Shown here: positions 26,220 through 36,619 of the stretch, in pieces | Layout of the letters: each line of letters opens with the position of its first letter | Numbering within the stretch: the first letter of the stretch is position 1 | Source: Echinicola shivajiensis | GTDB taxonomy: Bacteria > Bacteroidota > Bacteroidia > Cytophagales > Cyclobacteriaceae | Assembly (NCBI RefSeq): GCF_018642165.1 | Contig: NZ_JAHHZM010000006.1 | Span: 62,001 to 126,000 of the forward strand | DNA: 64,000 bases | Direction of reading: 5' to 3' | The notes under the pieces: generated by a model | What the model was told of the DNA's origin: nothing | Database searches by the model: none | The model's input: the letters and a program-made list of their open reading frames with translations, nothing else | Made by a program: the position numbers and the translations under genes

Positions 26220-27218
26220 ATGAGTGAAGATGAAATAGAATTATTGGCAAGGGAAGGGATTTTTCACGGAAAAGCCCTGAATGGAGATCTGATAGAGACC
26301 CATATTTCATGGGTTATCCTGTCAGATGGATATGCTTTTAAGGTTAAGAAACCCCTAAAAACATCTTTTTTGGATTATTCCAGTCTGGAAAAGCGGAGAG
26401 AAAATGCGGAAAAAGAAATCAATTTAAACAGTCGCTATTCTGATATTTACCTTGCTGTATGTCCGGTGTATTTTCATGATGGAAAATGGTATTTGGAAGA
26501 GCAAAAAGGCCAATTGATAGATTATGCGGTAAAGATGATCCGGATAGATGAAGAAAGGAAAATGGATTATCTTTTATCAGAGGATGAATTAAAAGTTGAA
26601 CATATTATTCAGTTGGCAGCTCGGATTGCCCAGTTCCATCAGACTGCCAAAGTGGCAAAGCCTCCATTTGATATAGAAAAGACCAAAGGAACCTTTAATG
26701 ATATAGAGCAATTGATTCCCAATACCATTATCTCGGAGAAAGAGATCTACGATTTCTCGGATTGGAGCGATGAGTTCCTTCTACAACATGGGGATGATAT
26801 TCAAAGTAGGGTAAACAAAGGCCTTTTTAGGGATGTTCACGGAGATTTACATTTAGGTAATATATTTATAGATCACGAACCGATCATTTTCGATTGTATT
26901 GAATATAATGATGAGTTTAGAAAAATAGATCTTTTGTATGAAATCGCCTTTGTTTGCATGGATTTGGAATCGGCAGGTAGAGAAGATTTATCTCGTTCTT
27001 TTTTGGAAGAATATAAGCGATATATCCCTATCATAGAGGGAGCTAATGACCAGTCACTTTTTGTTTATTACAAATGTCTTAGAGCAAATATTAGGGCCAA
27101 AGTTCACGGTCTTAGGGTCAAGCAATTAATACCAAAATCATTGTGTGTTATGGAGGAAGATTTGTTATTAAAATATTGGAATTTGATGCGCAACTATAGG
27201 GCTCAAATAAGCTTTTAA
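26220..27218 (+). CDS. APH-fold phosphotransferase, stand-alone
   Basis: A 332-residue protein of the aminoglycoside-phosphotransferase-like kinase fold. The N-lobe includes ETHISWVILSDGYAFKVKKPLKTSFLDYS and MIRIDEERKMDYLLSED. The catalytic loop is VHGDLHLGNIFI with His207 and Asp209, followed by the metal-binding IIFDCIEYND segment. Many relatives are fused to a C-terminal P-loop kinase domain (about 500 residues); here that domain is absent, so this is the stand-alone form. The partner phosphate acceptor is not known. It sits in the stress cluster between the GreA-like and PEBP genes, which matches similar clusters in other bacteria. Confidence 0.82.
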   Translation: MSEDEIELLAREGIFHGKALNGDLIETHISWVILSDGYAFKVKKPLKTSFLDYSSLEKRRENAEKEINLNSRYSDIYLAVCPVYFHDGKWYLEEQKGQLIDYAVKMIRIDEERKMDYLLSEDELKVEHIIQLAARIAQFHQTAKVAKPPFDIEKTKGTFNDIEQLIPNTIISEKEIYDFSDWSDEFLLQHGDDIQSRVNKGLFRDVHGDLHLGNIFIDHEPIIFDCIEYNDEFRKIDLLYEIAFVCMDLESAGREDLSRSFLEEYKRYIPIIEGANDQSLFVYYKCLRANIRAKVHGLRVKQLIPKSLCVMEEDLLLKYWNLMRNYRAQISF

Positions 27219-27498
27219 AATGCCCTGGTTTGGAGAAAATTGTCTAAAAAGGAATGAGTTTAGTAGGTATACCTAGGTGTTTCGAGGGTAAAAAGAGAAT
27301 TCATGTAAATAAATGTAATTTTTTTTAATCATTTTCTATTAGGTAAATCGATAAAGGGATTGAGAACAAATCGAACTCATTTGTATAAATGAAATAAAAT
27401 CCTAAATTAGAATGTGTTAATTACATGACATTCATCATTTTATAATTTTTTTCATTGCTTATCTTTATTTCGTACACAATATGTAAACCCTACTAACC

Positions 27499-27978
27499 AT
27501 GAAAAGACATGCCCTAAACATTTCATGCTCAAAAATTTTAAAGGACAACAGAATTCCAACCATTTATACTTGTGATGGTAATAATGTAAATCCTCCCTTT
27601 AAGACAGGTAATCTGCCCAAAAATACCAAGTCTATAGCAGTGATCATGGAAGATATAGAAATGTCTCAAGGTGAATCAGTTCATTGGCTTGCTTATAATA
27701 TCCCAGCTGTAGGAATAATAAAAGAAAATGAGAAGAACTGTATATGCGGTTTGAATGATTTTAACAAAAAAGGTTATACTGGCCCTTGCCCTGATCATGG
27801 ACTGCATAAATACTTGTTTAGAATTTATGCCCTAGATGATTTTTTATATTTCTATCATGAAAATGTTTCCCGATTGGATGTTGAAGAAGGCATAAGGTAT
27901 CATATCATTGGCTATGGCGAACTGGTTGGATATTATGAAAGATCTGAACAATTCAATTTGGTCAAGATAGCTGGTTAA
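27499..27978 (+). CDS. YbhB/YbcL-type PEBP protein
   Basis: A 159-residue cytoplasmic phosphatidylethanolamine-binding-protein fold (Raf-kinase-inhibitor-like). The two signature blocks are clear: IPTIYTCDGNNVNPPF near residues 18-33 and YTGPCPDHGLHKYLFRIYALD near 94-114, with the DIEMSQGESVHWLAYNIP ligand pocket between. No signal peptide is present. The bacterial function is unknown; the gene often accompanies stress regulons. It is the last gene of the stress-type cluster and has a 280-base leader of its own, so it is probably transcribed alone. Confidence 0.92.
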   Translation: MKRHALNISCSKILKDNRIPTIYTCDGNNVNPPFKTGNLPKNTKSIAVIMEDIEMSQGESVHWLAYNIPAVGIIKENEKNCICGLNDFNKKGYTGPCPDHGLHKYLFRIYALDDFLYFYHENVSRLDVEEGIRYHIIGYGELVGYYERSEQFNLVKIAG

Positions 27979-28359
27979 CTTAAACATACTTTGTTTTTCA
28001 GTTAGATTTTCCCTTTAAGAAATGCTGTTGCCCTTAATGGTCTGCTTTTTATGAAATAAATTCGGACCATAACTTTTTCACTTCTCAAATTTTCAAGCTG
28101 ATGTATCATTGACAATTGATGCTTGTCAGCTGATAAACAGTATTTTTTATCAGCTTCTTTATACTGTCAAAACTTCTTTTTTTCAACTATTAATTGTTTT
28201 TGAGCTGATATGCTTTTATGATGATTAGTATAATATTATATAAGGCATTATTCAATTAATACCATAAATAGTATCTTTATTCGATTTGTGTTCTCTTCAT
28301 TATTTTGCTACTTTGCTTATCTCTTATAAGTAATTATATAAAAGAGTTTTAGTTTCTAA
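27979..28359. other. 381-bp leader of the HTCS gene
   Basis: AT-rich, no gene seen. It contains four copies of AGCTGAT (28096, 28128, 28149 inverted and 28203), two of which form the inverted repeat listed separately. It probably holds the HTCS promoter. Confidence 0.4.
28128..28155. promoter_or_regulatory. inverted repeat upstream of HTCS gene
   Basis: AGCTGATAAA (28128-28137) and TTTATCAGCT (28146-28155) form perfect 10-base arms around eight bases. Further AGCTGAT copies at 28096 and 28203 make a protein-binding cluster more likely than a terminator; no T-run follows. Confidence 0.4.
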
Positions 28360-31300
28360 ATGTTGTTTCGATCTTTCATATTATTGTTTTTTATCTTGAC
28401 AATCGTCAATGAGCCTATTTTCGGACAGGGGGAATATGAAACAGATAATCGAGTAAAGTTCAAAAATATCAGCATTGATGAGGGCCTATCGCAAAGTTCG
28501 GTATTGTGCATTTTGCAAGATCATAAGGGATTTATGTGGCTAGGTACCAGGGATGGTTTAAACCGTTTTGATGGAAACGCATTTACAGTTTACAGATATA
28601 ATTATGAGGATGATTCAAGCATTAGCAATAATTATGTAAAATCCCTACATGAAGATAGTGAAGGAGTATTATGGGTGGGCGTTCAAAATGGGCTCAATAA
28701 ATACCTTCCTGGTAAAGATGCATTTGAAAGGATAACACCACATGTATCGGACAAGTTTTCCAGTAATTATAATGTCAACCAAATACTGGCTGCTAATGAG
28801 GATTGTTTATGGTTGGGGACCAATTATGGATTGGCCAAATACCATAAAAAAGAAAAGGAGTACAAGCCTGTTTCGGCAGATGATTCAATAAAGTTGAAAT
28901 TGAGCCAAGCCAAAATCCGTTCAATCCATCAAATTGCTTCAGGTGGGATATGGATAAAGACTTTACAGCATATTTATTTTTTTGATCCTGAAAAAGATTG
29001 GCTTCAGGAATATGTTTATTCTCCAGATGAAGAGCCCAATGACAATCATTTGAGTGTTATTTATCAGGATAAAACAGGAAAGGTTTGGCTAGGAGATAAA
29101 ACGGGGCTACGTGTATTGGATAAACAAACAAAAGAGTTTGTGCCTTTAATTTTAGAGGGTAATGATCAAGCCTTGATAAGGAATGAAGTAAGAAGCATTA
29201 AGGAAGATTTTCAAGGGAATTTATGGGTTGGTACTTATAAGGGACTTTATCAGATCCATGCAGATAAGGATGGTTACAGTTTAATGGTCCATGATGAAAA
29301 CAACCCAAACAGTCTCAGCCAAAATTCTGTGTATAGTCTTTTTGAGGATAAAAAGGGAGATTTATGGATTGGGACCTATGCTGGAGGTATTAGTTATTAT
29401 GACAGAAGTTTTGACTTGTTTCGCCATTTTACATCAGGTACCAATTCTTCAAAGTTAAATTATAAGGTGGTCAGTTCCCTGGTTCAAGATAAGGAGGATA
29501 ATTTGTGGGTGGGTACAGAAGGTGGAGGTATAAATTACTATAGTGCCGATAAGGGGACTTTTGAATATTTTATGCATGATGAAAATGACCCGAGCAGTAT
29601 AAGTACCAATAATGTCAAAGCTCTGCTTCAAGATCACCAAGGGGATTTTTGGATTGGAACGCATGAGGGAGGTTTAAATTTTTTGGACACTTCTGTAAAG
29701 CCTTATCGATTTAAGAAATATTTCAAAGACCCTAATGATACTAACAGCTTAAGTGATAATCGTGTAATTTCTTTATTGGAAGGAAAGGGACAAAATATTT
29801 GGATAGGGACATCTGGTGGCGGGCTTAACCTGTGGGAGAGGAAAAGCCAAAAAATCCAAAGGATTAAAGATCCTTACGATAGAATCAGTAAGATTGTCTT
29901 TACGTTGATCAAGACAGATGATCCTGATATAATTTTAGTTGGTGGTAACAGAGGTTTGGTTCAGTTAAATACAAAAACCAAGGAAATTGTTCCTGTGGTG
30001 TATTCCGGTAGATGGGCGCCTGGTAAATTGGAGAGTGTACTTTCATTGTACTTGGAACCACAAGAAAATGGAAAACTATGGGTAGGAACCCAAGGTGAAG
30101 GTTTGTTTTGTTATGATTTTGAGACCAAAAAAAGCCAGCATTTTGGGATTGAGAGTGGATTACCGAATAACATCATCTATGGTATAGTTCCTGATGATGA
30201 AGGTAATTTATGGATTAGCACAAATAGCGGCTTGGCTCGATTAAACTTTGAGAGTCATGTAGTCAAAACTTTTGATCAGTCGGATGGTCTTCAAAGTAAT
30301 GAGTTCAATTATGGTGCTTTTTTAAAAAATAGGCATGGAGAATTACTTTTTGGAGGGGCCAATGGCTTCAATATTTTTGACCCAAAGGAGATAAAGGAAA
30401 ATTCATTTGTGCCACCTATCAGTATAACTTCTATCAGTGTGCACAATAAGCCTTTTTTGAATATCACTGATTCCATCAAACATATTAACCTGAATTATGA
30501 TCAGGATGTGATTAATATTGATTTTGTTGCCTTGAGCTATTCCCAGGCGAATAAGAACCAATATGCATATATGCTTGAAGGGTTCGACAAGGACTGGAAT
30601 CATATTGGTAATAAGCATTCGGCAACTTATACGAATTTGGATGCAGGCGATTATATTTTTAAGGTAAAGGCTTCGAATAACGATGGGCTTTGGAATGAAG
30701 AAGGAGCACTGTTGCCAATATCTGTATATCCAGCTCCATGGGCCACGTGGTGGGCCTATTCTCTTTATGCACTGATAACCTTAGTGCTGGGATTCTTAGC
30801 TCATAAGTATTACAAAATCCGCAACAAAGAAAAAGAAGAACTAAAGCAGGAGAAATTAGCCAAAGAAAGGATTCAGGAAGTCAACCAGCTAAAACTCCAG
30901 CTTTTTACCAATATTTCCCATGATTTTAGAACTCCCTTGACATTGATTTTAGGGCCGCTTCAGCGGATGATAAAAGAGAAAAAAGGAGATGAGTTTATCA
31001 AGGGACAGCATCAGATCATGTACCGAAATGCAAGTGTGTTGATGCAATTGATCAATGAGTTACTGGATTTTAGAAAAAATGAATCGGGAAAACTTCAGTT
31101 AAAAGCATCAAAAAATGATTTGATAGCCTTTGTTGATGAGGTGAAGGAAGCCTTTTTGGAATATGCCAAACGTAGAAACATCCATTTAGAAACTGAATAT
31201 AGTGAGGGAGAAATTTTACTCTGGTTTGATAGGGTAAAGCTGCAAAAGGTATTGTTCAATTTACTTTCCAATGCTTTTAAGTTTACCCAAGATGAGGGAT

Positions 31301-32484
31301 ATGTATTATTGAAAGTGGTTAAGGTAGCAAAAGGGGTGAAAATTGTTATAGCTGATTCTGGTGCAGGAATTTCCCCAGATCATTTACCTTATGTTTTTGA
31401 CCGTTTTTACCAAATTGGCGAAAAGTTGGGGTCCGGAATAGGTTTGGCATTAAGTAAAAGTATGGTAGAGCTTCACCACGGAAGTATCCAGGTAAAAAGT
31501 GAGGAAGGTAAGGGGAGCAGTTTTGAAATTGTACTACCAAAAGGGAAAAAGCACCTCAATAAAGAAGAAATGGTGGAAGAGGAGGTTAAAATTGATTCAG
31601 AATTTAATTTACCGCTAATTCTGGACCATGACTCAGATGGTGATCATGCTGCTACAGATAAAAAGAAAGCTTTAGATCCTAACTTGCAAACTATTTTGGT
31701 AACAGAGGATAACCAGGAATTGAGAAGGCACCTTTGTGATATCTTACAGGCCAGTTATAATGTGTTAGAAGCTGCTGATGGCAAAGAAGGCTTAAAAGTA
31801 GCGAAGAGCCAATCCTTGGATTTGGTCATCAGTGATGTGATGATGCCTGAAATGGATGGTATGGAATTATGCCAGGAACTGAAAACAAATATCAGGACTT
31901 CACATATCCCGGTAATCTTACTTACCGCAAAAACCTCAGAGAATTATCAGAATTCTGGCTATAAATTTGGCGCCGATGCTTATATCACCAAGCCTTTTGA
32001 TGCAGAAATTTTGGAAATTAGAATCCGCAACCTTATCCAGTCCAGAAGGCTGCTTATCGAAAAATTCAAAAAGGATGTGATTTTACAGCCCCAAGAGGTG
32101 ACGGTAAGTTCGGCAGATGAGGAGTTCCTTAAGAAAGCGATTTCTCTAGTGGAGCAGCATATGAGAAATCCTGAATTGAATGCTACTATGCTTGTTTCTG
32201 AAATGGGGATGAGCCGTTCTGTTTTATATAGGAAATTAAAGGATTTAACTGATCAGTCCATTTCTGAATTTATCCGGACCATAAAATTGAAGCGTGCTGC
32301 TCAGCTACTAGTAAAATCTGATTTAAATATCTCAGAGATCGCGTTTGAACTTGGTTTCAATGATCAGAAGTATTTTAGGGAAAGCTTTAAGCAACTTTTT
32401 AATTGTTTGCCTTCTGAATATCGACAAACTATCTCCATATATGATGCAGCTGCAGAAAACACAGAAGAGAAATACCCTAAATAA
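28360..32484 (+). CDS. hybrid two-component system (HTCS) sensor-regulator of the GAG locus
   Basis: One-chain sensor and regulator of 1374 residues. After a signal peptide come about a dozen two-component-propeller repeats (about 30-690; motifs such as LWVGVQNGLNKY, DLWIGTYAGGISYY, GNLWISTNSGLARL), forming periplasmic propellers that bind an oligosaccharide. A Y_Y_Y domain (about 715-785) and one membrane helix (about 795-818) follow. The HisKA domain has His854 (NISHDFRTPLT), the HATPase has NLLSNAFKFTQDEG, and the receiver has Asp1159 in VISDVMMPEMDG. An AraC helix-turn-helix ends the protein (about 1270-1355, IAFELGFNDQKYFRESFKQLF). It directly precedes the lyase, SusCD and sulfatase genes and almost certainly activates them on glycosaminoglycan oligosaccharides. 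Confidence 0.96.
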   Translation: MLFRSFILLFFILTIVNEPIFGQGEYETDNRVKFKNISIDEGLSQSSVLCILQDHKGFMWLGTRDGLNRFDGNAFTVYRYNYEDDSSISNNYVKSLHEDSEGVLWVGVQNGLNKYLPGKDAFERITPHVSDKFSSNYNVNQILAANEDCLWLGTNYGLAKYHKKEKEYKPVSADDSIKLKLSQAKIRSIHQIASGGIWIKTLQHIYFFDPEKDWLQEYVYSPDEEPNDNHLSVIYQDKTGKVWLGDKTGLRVLDKQTKEFVPLILEGNDQALIRNEVRSIKEDFQGNLWVGTYKGLYQIHADKDGYSLMVHDENNPNSLSQNSVYSLFEDKKGDLWIGTYAGGISYYDRSFDLFRHFTSGTNSSKLNYKVVSSLVQDKEDNLWVGTEGGGINYYSADKGTFEYFMHDENDPSSISTNNVKALLQDHQGDFWIGTHEGGLNFLDTSVKPYRFKKYFKDPNDTNSLSDNRVISLLEGKGQNIWIGTSGGGLNLWERKSQKIQRIKDPYDRISKIVFTLIKTDDPDIILVGGNRGLVQLNTKTKEIVPVVYSGRWAPGKLESVLSLYLEPQENGKLWVGTQGEGLFCYDFETKKSQHFGIESGLPNNIIYGIVPDDEGNLWISTNSGLARLNFESHVVKTFDQSDGLQSNEFNYGAFLKNRHGELLFGGANGFNIFDPKEIKENSFVPPISITSISVHNKPFLNITDSIKHINLNYDQDVINIDFVALSYSQANKNQYAYMLEGFDKDWNHIGNKHSATYTNLDAGDYIFKVKASNNDGLWNEEGALLPISVYPAPWATWWAYSLYALITLVLGFLAHKYYKIRNKEKEELKQEKLAKERIQEVNQLKLQLFTNISHDFRTPLTLILGPLQRMIKEKKGDEFIKGQHQIMYRNASVLMQLINELLDFRKNESGKLQLKASKNDLIAFVDEVKEAFLEYAKRRNIHLETEYSEGEILLWFDRVKLQKVLFNLLSNAFKFTQDEGYVLLKVVKVAKGVKIVIADSGAGISPDHLPYVFDRFYQIGEKLGSGIGLALSKSMVELHHGSIQVKSEEGKGSSFEIVLPKGKKHLNKEEMVEEEVKIDSEFNLPLILDHDSDGDHAATDKKKALDPNLQTILVTEDNQELRRHLCDILQASYNVLEAADGKEGLKVAKSQSLDLVISDVMMPEMDGMELCQELKTNIRTSHIPVILLTAKTSENYQNSGYKFGADAYITKPFDAEILEIRIRNLIQSRRLLIEKFKKDVILQPQEVTVSSADEEFLKKAISLVEQHMRNPELNATMLVSEMGMSRSVLYRKLKDLTDQSISEFIRTIKLKRAAQLLVKSDLNISEIAFELGFNDQKYFRESFKQLFNCLPSEYRQTISIYDAAAENTEEKYPK

Positions 32485-32550
32485 TTATCAACTCAATTGT
32501 ACCTAACTTTTTTGGGTTTTTAGCTGTTAAGGCCCCAATTCATACACTTT

Positions 32551-32566
32551 GAACCATTTGCCCCCT
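32551..32566 (+). promoter_or_regulatory. possible HTCS site upstream of the T9SS lyase
   Basis: GAACCATTTGCCCCCT. A similar string, GAACGCATTGTCCCCCT, lies before susC (36962-36978). Both sit in leaders of genes expected under the HTCS. Two matches allowing an indel are weak evidence. Confidence 0.25.
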
Positions 32567-32728
32567 TCAATTAAAACCATAGCCCTCCCTTATTTATTTT
32601 TAGCTATTGAACTTAGTAAGTGTTCATTAGGATGAAAGAATTATCTCTTCTGCTAGATCTCTTGAGGAGAGGATTCAAAACATCCATGAAAGTTGATTAA
32701 CCATATTTGATAACCTAAAAATCTTACT

Positions 32729-35700
32729 ATGAAACACTTTACTTTTCTAGTGCTTTTCTTTTGTTTCTCCCAGCACTTACTATTAGCTCAAATAACAGGC
32801 CTAGGACTTAATTATTGGGAGCCTATCGGCAATAGTGAAATCGTCACAATTAACTCAGATGGTGATAATGGAGATGGAGTAGGAGACGGAGCGCAAAAAA
32901 GTCAGAACCTTGCTTCTACAGTTGGAAATGGTTTGTCCTATGCCTTTGGAGGCAGTATGCAGGAGGGACAAAGTTTAAATTTTAAAAGTTATGTTTTTAA
33001 CCCAAACATCTCATATGTAAGGCTCAAAGTAGAACTTTACAATATTACCGATGAAGTCCTTTTAGTATCCGAAGGGGCAGTTTCACTCACTTCTGGTGTT
33101 GTCTATCAATTTGAGCTGGATTATGTGCCTCAAGCTTCTGATGATGGTGATGCTTTGGAGGTGAGGTATATTAGAACTGATGATGGCAATTCTGCCCGTA
33201 CTTTTGCCATTGATAATGCCTCTCTGAATGGGGCATATTTATATCCAGAAGCTGATCCTGAACCAAGCTGTTTTGATCAAGCAGGAGAAGAAAAAGGCTG
33301 GGGTATTATTGGTAGTATCAATCTTAGCCAAGTCAATAATGATCCTGATAATGGAGATGGGGCAGGAGATGGCGCCTTATCTGTTAAATCAGCTGCCAAT
33401 GAATCCTATCAAGGGGTATATTATCCTTTTGAATGTTTGATGACTGGAGGTCAGCAACTTGAAGTGAAAGCTTATGTATACAATTCGGCAAACTCTTATG
33501 TAAAAGTAAAGCTGGAATTGTTTAATAAAACCGACAGTGTGTTCTTGAATTCAGTAACCAAAACCCTTGTCCCAACCCAGAACCCTAATGATATTTTAAG
33601 CTTAAATTATTTTACTCAATCTACCGATGATGGGGATGAATTGGAATTGCGATTGGTGAGGAATGATGATGGGAATACCGTCCGCTTTTTCAATATAGAT
33701 TATGTCACCATTAACCAAGGAACTTTAAATATAGATATTATTCCACCACCGCTGGCTCCTGAGTGCGCTTTGGGGGTAAATATTGCCCCTGATATTCCAT
33801 TGGAAGCGGTTACTGTTGATCAAGTTCAGGAAGTTGAGCAGATTTATGGGAAGCTTGTGGAATATGTTATTGGCACCACATTGCCTAGCGATTTTCAAGA
33901 ACAATATGATGCTGCAGTCCAATCTTACCAATTGCTTAATCTTGTAGATGAAGATGGTGAGATAGCTGGAGAGGTTGCAAGCTTTGATGAAGCTGCGGAA
34001 ATGGTAATGCAGTTTTCTAAATATTTACACTTTGTAGATGCAGAGGATAGTACCACCAAAATGATGGCAACACGCTTGATAACTAAGGTAGCCCAGGATT
34101 TTTGTCGTGGCTTGATCAGCAGAGATTACAATTCATATGGTTTTAGGAATTTCTCCCAACCAGTAATGACCCTCAGGGATTTTTTATCTGATGAAGTCAA
34201 AGACCAGTTTGGCTATGTCCTCTATACGCATTCTGAAAACTTTAAGCATTTCTGGGGACAATATGAAATTGGTGCTAATTATAATACTGATTGGATTTCA
34301 AATTTGTCTCCAAGCTTATTTATGTATGCGGAATGGAGATTTCCAAGTGATGGGCAAGAGAAAGTCCGTTATATGAAAGGTGCAAGTAGGTATCTAGAAC
34401 GTTTTCTGACAGTAACTGATGGTGTGGGCGATGGTATCAAGGCTGATGGTACTGGATTTCATCATAAGTCAGCCTATGACGGTTATTTGTATGCATTCGG
34501 TAGGGCTGCATTCTTAATATCGACCATGGATGATACATCCTTTCAGATTGATTTGGAGCATTATAAGGTATTGAGAAATTCCATTTACTTGCAAAGGATG
34601 GTTTCAAATGATGGAAATGTACGGGCATTATCTTTAGTGGGAAGAAATCCCCAATCTAGGTATATGTCTACAAATCAAAATGATATCAAACGTTTGGCGA
34701 TAAGCGGTGGAAAGATTTTAGGCTTAAATACAGCTGATCCACTGCTTGCAGGATTTTATAACCGTAATTGGGGTTCAGAGACAGAGTTTAACTATGACTC
34801 GGTCACTCCATATGAAAATGGCTTTATTCAGTTTAACCATTACCATGCTGGGGCATATAGGCATAATAACTGGACAGCAGTAATGAAGGGGTTCAGTGAT
34901 AATATGTGGGGGGCAGAACTTTATGTGACTACCAACAGGTATGGCCGATATCAGTCTTATGGTGCTTTGGAAATAATGTATACAGGTGGCACCGATCTAA
35001 ATGATAATGGTTATGATGTAAATACTTGGGACTGGAATTATAACCCTGGAACGACTACTATAGTGTTGCCTTGGGAAAAGCTTCATGGAGAAAGGGGACG
35101 TATCGATGAGAAACAGGCTTATCGTTTTGCAGGGGCCTTGACATTTGATAATAAAGGGAAAGACTTGGGGGTGTTGGAGAAAAACTATGGAACATATGGT
35201 CTTTTTGCCATGGACTTTCAGGAAGTAGCCAATCAGGGCTTCGGACTTACCTATGGGCCAAATACCCATAATGATAGTTTTAAATGGAAAAAATCTAATT
35301 TCACCTATAAAGATATCATCGTTTGCCTAGCCACAGGAATAAGTAATAATGATAATGATAATCCAACGGTGACTACGCTTTATCAAAGAATGGCAGACAG
35401 CGAAAGCGGTGCCAATATCAACGGGCTTAGTCTAACTAGTAATGGTGAAAATACCTTTTCAAGTAGCCAGGATAATTGGTTGGTTAATAGTTATAATACC
35501 GGTATCTATGTCTACAGTGGAAGTGGAGAGCTGAAGCTTTGGAAGGGAAGCCAGCAGACTCCAAACTATAATGAAATTGATCCAACGGCTTACTTGGATA
35601 ACCCTGTGGGGGATTATATCATTGGTTATTTGGATCATGGCACAGCCCCTCAGGATTTGGGTTATGAATATGTGATTAAGCCAAATGCAACAGCAGAAGA

Positions 35701-36598
35701 TATGCAGGAAATAGCCATGGAAAAACCTTATACCGTGATGGAAAAGTCATCAGATCGTCATGTGGTAAATTTCCACGATGCAGGACTTTGGGGAATGGCA
35801 TTGTTTGAGTCCTCGGAGAATATTGAAATCCCTGGATCTTTAGTGAAGGCCAATGATTTGCCTTGTTTGGTGATGTACCAAAGCAAAGGAAAAAAGACGG
35901 TGAAAATTTCCGTTAATAATCCTGATTTAGGATTTGGACTAAATGGTAGTGAGGTTAATGTGGAAAGAGATATTCAACTAAAGTTGGCAGGTCAATGGCT
36001 TCTAAGTGAATCCATACCAAATATCAATTTAGTGGAAATGACTGATAGCACAACCTCTTTTCAATTCCATATTGTTGATGCAATGCCTGTAGAGGTCGAT
36101 TTGGTTAAAGCCTCTAAACAAGATGCTAAAGTCAGGAAAAATAGAATAATATACCTAGAAACGGGTGATGAACTTTCAATAGTTAAGAATTTAATGGATC
36201 AGTCCATGGAAGGGAATTTAGATTGGAGTAGCCAGGATCCTGAAATCGTTACAGTTGACCAGAATGGTAATTTAAAAGCCATCAATAAGGGTAAAAGTAA
36301 AGTGTATTTTGTGAATGACTTGAGTGGAAAGGCTGATTTTATTCAAGTATTCGTTGAGGACAGAAGTGGCGAATTGAAGTTCTATCCAAATCCAGTTGTT
36401 TCCGAGCTTCATATTCTTAAAAAGGGAATTAGAGATTACTATATCTATAATTCTCGCGGTGATATACAGTTGTTCCTAAATGATATAAGTTTAGATCAAT
36501 TGAAGGTTGATGTAAGCAAACTACAGAGAGGAATTTATTTCCTTAAAGTAGTTGATCAGTGGGGCAATTCAGAGACGGAAAGGTTCTTTAAGGAATAA
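32729..36598 (+). CDS. large T9SS-exported PL8-family polysaccharide lyase
   Basis: Glycosaminoglycan lyase of 1289 residues. A signal peptide is followed by two related modules (about 25-170 and 190-335) that share GDGxGDGA and TDDGN(S/T)xRxFxID motifs and look like carbohydrate-binding modules. The PL8 helical domain and super-sandwich follow. His579 and Tyr586 in GFHHKSAYDGY and Arg639 in VGRNP match chondroitinase ABC catalytic residues 501, 508 and 560. The Glu653 equivalent is Asn765 (GYDVNTWDW). Near 1140-1200 lies a Big_2-like segment, and the end (about 1215-1289, LKFYPNPVVSELHI ... GIYFLKV) is a type IX secretion tail. It is probably the surface-exposed enzyme that makes the first cuts. 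Confidence 0.9.
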   Translation: MKHFTFLVLFFCFSQHLLLAQITGLGLNYWEPIGNSEIVTINSDGDNGDGVGDGAQKSQNLASTVGNGLSYAFGGSMQEGQSLNFKSYVFNPNISYVRLKVELYNITDEVLLVSEGAVSLTSGVVYQFELDYVPQASDDGDALEVRYIRTDDGNSARTFAIDNASLNGAYLYPEADPEPSCFDQAGEEKGWGIIGSINLSQVNNDPDNGDGAGDGALSVKSAANESYQGVYYPFECLMTGGQQLEVKAYVYNSANSYVKVKLELFNKTDSVFLNSVTKTLVPTQNPNDILSLNYFTQSTDDGDELELRLVRNDDGNTVRFFNIDYVTINQGTLNIDIIPPPLAPECALGVNIAPDIPLEAVTVDQVQEVEQIYGKLVEYVIGTTLPSDFQEQYDAAVQSYQLLNLVDEDGEIAGEVASFDEAAEMVMQFSKYLHFVDAEDSTTKMMATRLITKVAQDFCRGLISRDYNSYGFRNFSQPVMTLRDFLSDEVKDQFGYVLYTHSENFKHFWGQYEIGANYNTDWISNLSPSLFMYAEWRFPSDGQEKVRYMKGASRYLERFLTVTDGVGDGIKADGTGFHHKSAYDGYLYAFGRAAFLISTMDDTSFQIDLEHYKVLRNSIYLQRMVSNDGNVRALSLVGRNPQSRYMSTNQNDIKRLAISGGKILGLNTADPLLAGFYNRNWGSETEFNYDSVTPYENGFIQFNHYHAGAYRHNNWTAVMKGFSDNMWGAELYVTTNRYGRYQSYGALEIMYTGGTDLNDNGYDVNTWDWNYNPGTTTIVLPWEKLHGERGRIDEKQAYRFAGALTFDNKGKDLGVLEKNYGTYGLFAMDFQEVANQGFGLTYGPNTHNDSFKWKKSNFTYKDIIVCLATGISNNDNDNPTVTTLYQRMADSESGANINGLSLTSNGENTFSSSQDNWLVNSYNTGIYVYSGSGELKLWKGSQQTPNYNEIDPTAYLDNPVGDYIIGYLDHGTAPQDLGYEYVIKPNATAEDMQEIAMEKPYTVMEKSSDRHVVNFHDAGLWGMALFESSENIEIPGSLVKANDLPCLVMYQSKGKKTVKISVNNPDLGFGLNGSEVNVERDIQLKLAGQWLLSESIPNINLVEMTDSTTSFQFHIVDAMPVEVDLVKASKQDAKVRKNRIIYLETGDELSIVKNLMDQSMEGNLDWSSQDPEIVTVDQNGNLKAINKGKSKVYFVNDLSGKADFIQVFVEDRSGELKFYPNPVVSELHILKKGIRDYYIYNSRGDIQLFLNDISLDQLKVDVSKLQRGIYFLKVVDQWGNSETERFFKE

Positions 36599-36619
36599 GT
36601 GCTGTTTTAATTTGATAGG

